This document shows, piece after piece, positions 56,271 to 64,000 of a DNA stretch of 64,000 nt; position 1 is the first letter of the stretch, and every line of letters starts with the position of its first letter. Source of the stretch: Sphaerolaimus hirsutus (Eukaryota; Nematoda; Chromadorea; Monhysterida; Sphaerolaimidae). Made by a program: the position numbers and the translations under genes. The notes below the pieces were generated by a model that ran no database searches, was not told the DNA's origin, and was given only the letters and a program-made list of their open reading frames with translations. Location of the stretch: assembly GCA_964036195.1 (NCBI GenBank), contig OZ038452.1, positions 27,043,785-27,107,784 of the forward strand, written 5' to 3'.

Positions 56271-57825
56271 TATGTTCAGTTTTCACAAATGGCATGAATT
56301 TTGGTGGGGTGGTGTTGGCAAATCACTAGTTTGATCACAACTCAAACTCCAATGATGACAAATGGTGACATCACCATCAATTAGTTTTCATTTTGTTTGT
56401 GACAAAAATGTAAACTGTTTTAGTAACTTTTTATTTATGTCATCCTGCTATGAATTCTATGGTTATGTTTTAGGTATAAAGCATCTCTCTTTCTTATAAC
56501 ATACTTTTCTGAAATAAAACATGACTTTGAATCAAAAAATGCCAATTTGATGTGATCAAAATTTATCTACAGTGATTGAAAGCTCAGTTTACCATTTTTG
56601 AAAACTGACAATGCTTTGTGACTTGCACCAATGTCAGCTGTTTTCAAATATAGGGAAAACTGTCACCATGGTGTCACCAGTGCCACTAGTGTCATCACAA
56701 TGTTGCCAAAATGTAGCCATGTGTCCAAAAATGAGTTTTTACAGCACATCACCATTGAAAACGTGCTGAGCATGAGCACCTATTTAGTCAAACGTCCATT
56801 GCCACAACCAGGCGATATAGGTTGAGTCAGGCTGTCTGTGAAAATATCCCCCGTGGTATACAAGCGTGGTAAACAAGGCGGGGACATATTTTTGTTCACC
56901 GCGCAGAATTAATGATTTGCGTGGTTATGTTTACATTGGCTTACACTAACCCAACACATTACGGGTTATGCAGTGTGTGCGCAACAGGGGTCAAATCGTA
57001 AAGCGCGGTACTCGAGTTCACTACCGCGCATAATTTGGTGCATATCGTGCGACATACTTTTGTCATACCACGATGAAGTTGTCTTTTTCGGGTTAAACGT
57101 GGTATAACTGGACAAAACCAGAGTAAAATTGTGGGTGGGGGATGCAAAAAAAATAGTTTGATAAAAATAACACTTGGTAAGTAAAGTAAAGTAAATAAAT
57201 GTCAGAAAAAGATAGAAAGGTGCTCTTCTCGTAGAAGAAATAAGTTATGCAATTTCGATGCAGAGATCATATTTTTCTGAAAATTAGTTCCAGTATACCA
57301 TACCTATAGCAATAACACCAGACATGATAATTACAGGTGCCAATTTTTGTAGCAAATATTTAATTGCAGTTAAAATGCTCACTAATCCTGTCCTATTTTT
57401 TTATTCTGATGAATGCCGCCACATTTTTAGTTGCCTCACTCAGAGTCAGAATGTACTTAAAATTGGCCTTGCATTTGTAGGATATGTACAGTGTGGCTCA
57501 AGGAATACAAACAAAATATTTGAGATGCAATGAAGCAATTAAACTACTGAAGACAGCGATTAAAAGTCATTCATTGTGGCAAACTGAAACTACTTATTCA
57601 CACACTAAAACTTAAATGTTGATGAATATAAAACACTCAAACACTTAAATGTTGATAAAAATTTTATGATAATTTTTTTTGAATATTTCCCAAATCAAAT
57701 AATTGCAGGAAAACGTTTTAATCTATCTGGAAAGAGCCTTCAAATGTGAAAAACGTTTTTCGAAATGCATAATTAGACCACCATGTATACGGGCAGAGCA
57801 CAAAGTGCAAAGTATGCCAGAATCC
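56271..57825. other. Unassigned interior of the long hAT-like element
   Basis: The GC-richer part 56820-57150 has CGTGGTATA words shared with 60000-60320. The rest is AT-rich. Short open frames are present but none is recognisable. Confidence 0.35.
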
Positions 57826-57951
57826 TACCATAATTGAAGGAATAAAATATTGCATAAATTTTGTGATTGATAATTCCATACTGAAGGTGAAATAGTATGA
57901 TGTAAAAACTGCGTAATTTTTGATTTATTATTCAGATGGGTTATGGTAGGT
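57826..57951. mobile_element. Small CTACCATAA-ended repeat, reversed copy
   Basis: CTACCATAATTGAAGGAATA to ATTCAGATGGGTTATGGTAG, the reverse of 54608-54733. Confidence 0.6.
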
Positions 57952-58452
57952 TTACATACTGAGTGTGTGCATAAATAGTGTGACAGGCATAGCCAAAACG
58001 GCAATTTTTCCAGGGTGGCCCATCAATATATTGTTGCAAAAATCTCAGGAGATTTTTAAATAAAGAAAAACTGAGATTATATTGAAACATATTGTCTGAA
58101 AAACAAGTTTTTTTGGCACTAATCATGCATCACAAATGAACACAACAAAATATGATCATGTAAAATAATCAAAAGTTACGATATTTATGATTGTAATTGT
58201 AAATTTTATAACGATTGCATTCATATTTTATATGCAAATTTCATGCAATTGCCAATGCAAATATGTATACTGTTTGATTTGAAATACATGAAAGTAGGGT
58301 AGAAAAACCCATGTTAAATTCATACCGTCATTGGGACACCCTGTAAGAATGGCCACTACCAGTCATGACTGTTGCAGAAATTTCAGATAGCTGATTCAGA
58401 TTTAGATTCAGATTTCAGATCAAAAATCAATTATAGTGATGCCTCACAATCA

Positions 58453-58680
58453 GGGTTGGCAAATTCTCAGAAAATAATAAAATAAAAATAAAAATATATG
58501 GAAAATTGAGGAATAAAATCAAATAAAATGGAAAATTTCAAAATAAAAATAAAAATTGTATAAAAATTCGAATTTTTGTAAATGTTTTGTAAAATTGTAT
58601 AAAAAAATCGAATTTTTGTAAAATTGTATAAAAATTCATATTTTTTGTAAAATTTGTATTGTGTTGCTTGAGTTTCTACC
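58453..58680. repeat. AAAATAAAAT-word hAT-like element, left end only
   Basis: Starts CAGGGTTGGCAAATTCTCAG, then ATAAAATAAAAATAAAAA and TTGTAAAATTGTATAAAA words. The right end is absent. Family of 50178-50996. Confidence 0.6.
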
Positions 58681-58714
58681 TGTCAATTTTGGGAACTGGG
58701 TGGTGTACTAAGCC

Positions 58715-59137
58715 TGTGAAGTGTTAAATGTCATGTAAAATGTCATGCAAAGTGTCAATTGTCATGACAAATGTAAAGTAAAGTGTGAATTGTCATGACA
58801 AATAAAAGTTAAAGTGTAAAGTGTTAAGCACATTGTATCCAAATTTTATGTTTTGTTTATAAATCTTGTTGTTGTTTATGTATCCAAATCATATGCAAAC
58901 ATCAGATTTTAAAACAAAATGATTTGGACACAAAAACATAAAATTTGGATACAGAAATATTTACTTTATATTTATGAATTAATAATATTTATGATTTGAA
59001 TCAACAATTTACACTTTGCATGTCATTTATAATGACAATTGACACTTTGCTTGACATTTGACATGTCATTTGACACTTTACTTTACATTTGTCTTGACAA
59101 TTGACACTTTGCATGACATTTTACACCCTGCACACTT
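58715..59137. mobile_element. Palindromic TGACA-word element
   Basis: TGTCATGCAAAGTGTCAATT at the left and its complement at the right, with AAATGTAAAGTAAAGTGT words and a CAAATCATATGC centre. Related to 30322-30528 and 38241-38690. Confidence 0.65.
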
Positions 59138-59145
59138 CAGTAGTT

Positions 59146-59245
59146 GTTGTACCAAAAATGCAAACCATTGTTATCAATAATTGTAACCTTACACTTTTAA
59201 CTAGCTAACAATACCTACTGCATGCAACGTTTTGCAAAGTAATGA
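59146..59245. repeat. Repeat R, partial copy
   Basis: AAAATGCAAACCATTGTTAT and CTAGCTAACAATACCTACTG match 38705 onward and 42365 onward. Confidence 0.55.
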
Positions 59246-59299
59246 AAAGAATTTCACTTGAACTTGGCATCAACTCGTGTGTAATTTGGGGGGGGGGGA

Positions 59300-59640
59300 G
59301 AATCGAGTCAAAATGTTCACTTTCTGATGCAATTTGTGGCGGCGGGTCCACCTTTGATCCAATCCATCCAAAAATCTCTGGGAGATTTATATTTAAAAAA
59401 TATAATTTAATATGAGAAAATCTCTTATTTAATTATATTTTCTCCAGATTTTTCCAGAGAGATTTTTTATTATTTAATTTTATTTTATTTATGAGAAGAA
59501 AAAAATAATTAAATCTCTCATTTATATTTATTTATATTTTCTCAGCATTTTTTTCAGAGAGATTTAATTATATTTTATTTTTGAGAGATTTTCTGAGATT
59601 ATATTTAATTATATTTTTTTGAAAATCACCCATTTTTTGG
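59300..59640. repeat. AATCTCTC/ATTTTATT-word repeat
   Basis: GAGAGATTT, TTTAATTATATTTTCT and ATTTATTTATATTTTC words in both orientations; no clear ends. Confidence 0.5.
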
Positions 59641-59999
59641 AACGCTAATCATGCACAATGTACATATGGTCCACAAAAGTTTGCAGAGTGTGGCTGGATC
59701 AATGAGGGCTTTTTTGGTAGGGAAAGTGACAAAAATGATGCAAACTAGATGATAAAAGTTGGTGCCAATTAGCGGCAACATGAAATGATAATTTGAAGTG
59801 TCATGGGAAAGCGAATTTGAATATTGAAGATCGTGGGACAGCATGCTTTGCACGGAATGTTACTAGGTATATTTTGATCATTGATTTTGATGTTTTCGTT
59901 TATGTTTACCTTTTTATGTTCTCGTATTTAGCCACACATTATTTCTGCCTGCCATTTTATTGACCCTGCTACACACTAGTTAACTAATGTATCTGTATT

Positions 60000-60400
60000 T
60001 TTCTAGAAAAAAACTGACGTGGTATACATAGTCGGTATCCCACGTTCTGGTCGTTTTTTGTCGAATCAGTCCGTGGGATACGTTTTTGTTATGCACGCAT
60101 CCAATATATACCTTACCTTACAATGAGGTAAACAAATGTGTATCGCCCGCCTGTTGCGTGTTTTTTGCAACATCGATTTTTTTGCGCGCGCTCGCTTGCG
60201 GGTTAGACGGGTGAGGTATCGATTGCAGGTGACCTCTTCTAATGTAATAAAACAATTTGCGTGTGTTGCGCGGGGTACAGCTGCAAAAATAAACGTGGTA
60301 CGTGGTATACCAAAAAGTGCGGGATCTCGCGGACAGCCTGGGTTGAGTGCTAAATATTTGCAGTGCAAAATATTTTTGAAGTTTTCATTGAGGTTGAACT
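60000..60400. other. GC-richer unassigned segment
   Basis: Contains CGTGGTATACATAG and GTGGTACGTGGTATACC, echoing 56850-57110 in the same insert. Open frames on both strands are not recognisable. Confidence 0.35.
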
Positions 60401-60937
60401 GAAGGTTGAATATTTCTGTGATATTTGCTTGATGTTTTCACTTGTAAAATATTGTATAAATGAATACTGATTGTGGAATGATAATATATGGACTGTGGTA
60501 TATTAGAGTACATTTTTTGTGCTTGCAAATGGTAAATAAAGCCCAGAATATTTCTTGAAATTGAAATAAAGTGCAAGTGATTTTTTGAGATTTTTTTTGA
60601 GCTTAGAGTTATTTTTTCAGTAATTTAATTATATTTTCTGGAGACCTAGAGTGATTTATATATATTTATATTTTTTCCAATATTGGAGTGATATATTTAT
60701 ATATATTTTCCAAAAAATCAGTGATTTTTTCGAATGCTAGCTGTGAGAGCGGTATAAATCTAAAATTTTGGGGCTGTGTTACCAACACCACTCCCCTACT
60801 ATACACTATTCAATAATGTGAGATTAAGGTGAAAAATTTCTCAAAAATTCGCTTATTCTCCAAAAAACACCACTCCCCAATAGATGGATGACAAAAAATT
60901 GACTTTTTGGAAGTTTTTTATAAGACACTTGACGAGC

Positions 60938-61195
60938 TGGTTTACAATACTTTAAAGGGAAGGGTTTGATGTTTAAAGTTATGTAAAGAACCATACCTCT
61001 AAAATGCCTGCATTGCAAAATTTACTTAGGGTGAATTTTATGACATCACAATGACATCATTGCAGGAACAAAAATTTGCAAAATTTACACTTTGAAATTC
61101 CCCCCAAGTAAATTTGACAATGCATGCATTTTAGAAGTATGGTTCTTTACATAACTTTAAACATCAAACCCTTCCATTTAAAGTATCGTAAACCA
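60938..61195. repeat. Large hairpin (fold-back) of 258 bp
   Basis: Arms of about 95 bp start TGGTTTACAATACTTTAAA and TGGTTTACGATACTTTAAA in opposite directions and include GTTATGTAAAGAACCATAC. Lies in the right part of the outer element 54748-61356. Confidence 0.78.
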
Positions 61196-61439
61196 TCTCT
61201 TCAGGTCGCCGCGACCCTCCAAATTCATGAGAAGTAGAGGGGGGGTTGCACCAATACCTCCCCAAGGTTTCAGCTTCTGGCGCGCCCTAGAACTGGAGAT
61301 AGGGTGTCACAAGTACGATCAAAAATAGGGTGCCGGACATGACCGGGAAGGTGTTTACTTTGCGGTGCATCGAGTATACTTCAGTTTGTTGGCTTATTGA
61401 ATATAAATAAAGACTCCCACTCACTTGCGGGTGAATGGC

Positions 61440-61722
61440 GCTCGTGAAATGTCGCGCGTGGCGCTATACCTACAGTCAAAGGTATCTTTTAATATTGATT
61501 AAAAGTACTCATAATTCATGAATAATATGGATATGCGACACAAGCGAATTCACTTTGTCGCTGCGCCATTGGCGCTTGGCGCCAGCGTCTAGAAAAGCAC
61601 CATGGCGCTTTTGGCGCTTGGCGCTAAGACGCCCTGGAACCTTTGCCGCTCGCTTGGCGCCGTGGTACTGAAAAGCGTTTCTGGGACTCAGCACCTGGTG
61701 CCTGGTGCTTTTTACATCACTA
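61440..61722. mobile_element. TAGTGATG-family element with mixed words, left end lost
   Basis: Right end GGTGCTTTTTACATCACTA. GCGCCATTGGCGC and GCGCTTGGCGC words lie at 61562-61660, but CACCTGGTGCCTGGTGC near the right end. No left terminus or target duplication was found. Confidence 0.6.
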
Positions 61723-61925
61723 ACCTAGAGTATACATTCCGCCATTCTTCACATTCAACCGTTCTTAATTCTCAAACAAATGTTTCCGCGAATTTTATTT
61801 TTGACATATTTTTAGGTGTGATTTCAAATTGAGACGTTTGGATTTATCGCTATGTCCTGGTATAAAAATAAATAAATAAATAAATAATGGGCAATCAAAT
61901 CAAAACTGTGCGTGCACTAATGGGA

Positions 61926-62160
61926 CGGCACACACTAGTTTACTACTGGTAAACTGACATTTAGTAAACTCATATATCAGATTCTGAGCACATTTGAGTT
62001 CACCGGAATGTGTTATTTATAATCTCCATCAACTGTATATACTCGGCGTACATGATGCTATACAAGTTTGGTTTACTTATGTTTCGCTTCGCTGAGCGTC
62101 AATGAAATTCAACATCTTACTGAACAGCGAAGTGCGATACATCTTAAATACGGTAGAAAA
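61926..62160. repeat. MITE fragment, CACACTAG core, TTTAC type
   Basis: GGCACACACTAGTTTACTAC then AGTAAACTCATATATCAGA and TTTGAGTTCACCGG, the left half of a 31197-31397-like element. Confidence 0.55.
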
Positions 62161-62171
62161 ACGGTGCACAG

Positions 62172-63207
62172 CAGAGTTGTTAAAATACCGGTATTTTTGG
62201 AAAGTGTAAGTGTAAGTGTAAATACACTTTCCAAATTTAGAGTATGGATACCAAAAGTGTAAGGTATTTTAAAAATACCTAGGAAAGTGTAAAAAAAGTG
62301 TAAGTGTAAAAAATTTTTTTAGAAAAAGCTCTCACTGTTGAGCATTAGAAAACACCACTGTTTTCACCTTTAGATCAATTTATTTGTCATTTTCATGCAT
62401 TTTTTCACATTTTACTGCCTTTTATGAAACATTTCAGACTGTATTATAACAAATACTGTAGTGGTATGAAGTACCCTAATAATGGCACTTTTTCAGTGTT
62501 GATTTTTTACTGATTCAGCAATGCGACACACACTGTTTAAATCCAAGAATGGCCCTACACACACTAGTTTTCACCGTGACTCGTGTGAAAACTGAAATGG
62601 CGACATGGCGACATTCAGCCTACTCGTATTGTACGCTATGTGTTTTAGTTGTAAAATTTTAACTTTCATTAATTTGAATTCAAATTGAAATTCAATGAAA
62701 TCATTCAACCGTGTTCATTAATTTGCATTTGAAAAAATTTCAGTTTTCACATGAAGTCACTGTGAAAACTAGTGTGTGTGGGCACAGTGGACATGCAGCA
62801 GATGTCAATGCAAAAGCCAGTTGACTTTGTGTCCAGCTGGTAAATTTCCATTGATCTTGTCCTTTTTACAAAAGTATGATGAAACTGTAGAATACCATGA
62901 GTTCTGATCAAAGGTTGGAGATCAAAGACTAGTTTGTTGATTTTGCCATATTTTCTACATTCAATGCATAACTGCATGTGTGCACTGTGCAGTTATTTTT
63001 TGTACATGACCCTATTTTATGCTTTCTCAAAAGCATAAGACAGGGCCATCTGAAAGGAAAAATACACTTTCTGTACCCGGGTATTTCGCTCAGGAAAGTG
63101 TAAAAAAAGTGTATGGGTATTTTATGAAAGTGTAAGTGTAAGTGTAAATATAAATACCCATTTACCCGGGTATTTCGGGTAAGTTTAAATACACTTTCGC
63201 AACTCTG
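62172..63207. mobile_element. hAT-like element, CAGAGTTG ends, AAGTGT words
   Basis: Exact 8-bp duplication GTGCACAG (62164-62171 and 63208-63215) around CAGAGTTGTTAAAATACC and TTTCGCAACTCTG. Arrays AAGTGTAAGTGTAAGTGT at both sides. Contains the MITE 62551-62785. Sibling of 51567-53346 and 27392-28144. Confidence 0.92.
62551..62785. mobile_element. TIR MITE, TTTTCACCGTGAC type, inside the hAT-like element
   Basis: GGCCCTACACACACTAGTTT at the left and AACTAGTGTGTGTGGGCAC at the right. The sibling hAT-like copy 51567-53346 lacks it (empty site near 51961-51980), so it arrived after the two copies separated. Confidence 0.87.
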
Positions 63208-63215
63208 GTGCACAG

Positions 63216-64000
63216 TGGGTCGTGAATATGTCAATATGTATAGTCAACAGACATATCATTCTACAAAATCGGAGAGTTATATTTTGTTCTTGTAGAGCGA
63301 ACGAGAAAGGAAATTAGTAAAAACGAAAATATAAAGATAGTAAGAAGGAAAATAAAAATGTGCTGTTCTTTACGCACTCGTTTACTCCAATTTTTGTGCC
63401 GATAGGCGCTGCAAATTTTTGATTATACGTTTACCTACGTTTAATCTAATTCATATTTAGAAAAGTTACAGGCTATCGATTCATTTTGAAGAAAACTGTT
63501 ACGTTCAAAATTTTGAATTCAGAAAAACGTTCCCGCTTTGTATTTATTCAGATGCTGTCCATCCAGACGACGCTTGGATGGCATCATGCCAAATAACTCA
63601 ATTACACTTTGATCGAGTGTTTGAATTGTGCAGGCACAATTGAATGGTTTCATTCCGTATATGCATAAGCACCAGTCAGTCACCAAAACAGAGTTCTACG
63701 GGTTGGATACAGCGTGCATGATATGACATCATGCAACTCATTGTATAGTATTATGTATGCCGAGTTTACTAGGATGACATTACGCCATACTTTTTTCCGG
63801 AGGAAACACTCCATCGTGACGTCATCACTTTCGTCGCGATCGTCATCTCTCGCCATCACGTCGTCTTCATCACGACTTCCATAAGTTATTGGCTGGCCGT
63901 CTGCCAGCCGAAGACATAACTCCTATCTGTTTGTAGAGTATCGTGTCTGCCGAGTATAGTTGTGAAATCAACTATGTTGTCAACTGTGTAATCAACAACT
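63216..64000. other. Unassigned right edge of the window
   Basis: No gene or repeat recognised. Near 63815-63880 GTCATC and CATCACG words recur. Confidence 0.35.

Larger units (their letters stand above)
54993..60739. mobile_element. Long hAT-like element, TAGCATTCGAAAAA ends
   Basis: Ends TAGCATTCGAAAAA and TTTTTTCGAATGCTA with an exact 8-bp duplication GCTGTGAG (54985-54992 and 60740-60747). Sub-ends carry GTGATTTATATATATT and TTTATATATATTTT arrays. At 5747 bp it is long enough to have held a transposase, but no convincing one was read; much of the length is nested repeats. Confidence 0.87.
54748..61356. mobile_element. AAACACCTTCCCG element opened by a 5.7-kb insert
   Basis: Left end AAACACCTTCCCGGTCACGT with GGCACCC; right end GGGTGCCGGACATGACCGGG and AAGGTGTTT. 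Left part 54748-54992 and right part 60748-61356 together match the family member 13869-15185. The hAT-like insert 54993-60739 separates them. Confidence 0.8.

Overview
The window looks like AT-rich nuclear DNA of an animal, probably a bilaterian invertebrate. It has spliced genes with GT-AG introns, a 7TM receptor of the FMRFamide-receptor type, a CDK11 kinase, and a very heavy load of short DNA transposons. No bacterial operon, CRISPR array, phage or plasmid feature was seen. Only two host genes are supported, both on the + strand. A four-exon receptor gene (11040-16544) encodes 612 residues with all seven membrane segments. The last six exons of a CDK11 (PITSLRE) gene (17274-21340) cover the catalytic loop to the conserved C-terminal tail. 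The N-lobe exons of CDK11 were not found between the receptor and the first CDK11 exon, so the receptor may sit inside a CDK11 intron, or the join may be an assembly matter.

Almost everything else is transposon. Fourteen inserts have terminal inverted repeats (TIRs) and 8-bp target duplications (ten exact, four with 7 of 8 matching), the hallmark of hAT elements; none shows a transposase. Further groups are: TA-targeting elements with CCGTATTnCCTC ends packed with C-runs or G-runs; short TIR elements with a CACAC(A)CTAG core; CACAG-ended elements with 3-bp duplications; a TA-flanked mariner-like insert; several fold-back elements; and a family rich in TATC words. A broken BEL/Pao retroelement pol fossil lies inside one hAT-like element.

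Layout: 1-11 kb, scattered short elements. 11-21.3 kb, the two genes with TE-filled introns. 21.5-24 kb, a nest of elements inside elements. 24-37.8 kb, a large duplicated block (25.7-30.2 kb and 32.6-37.8 kb) whose central 3.5 kb is nearly identical while its flanks are clearly diverged, each copy ending near a tRNA-like sequence. 37.8-46.8 kb, more nested TA elements, a 1.5-kb hAT and a third diverged relative of the block. 46.9-48.9 kb, the hAT-like element carrying the BEL/Pao fossil. 49-53.4 kb, nested MITE, TA and hAT elements. 54.7-61.4 kb, one element opened by a 5.7-kb hAT-like insert that holds further inserts. 61.4-63.2 kb, more hAT-like copies.

A theme runs through the families: conserved ends enclose arrays of a short family-specific word (GCGCC, GGCACC, AAGCGT or AAGTGT, TTTTCCG, GCTGACAG). 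In at least one family the word has changed in step across the whole element while ends and layout stayed the same. All coordinates and identities come from reading the sequence by eye; no alignment or database search was run.
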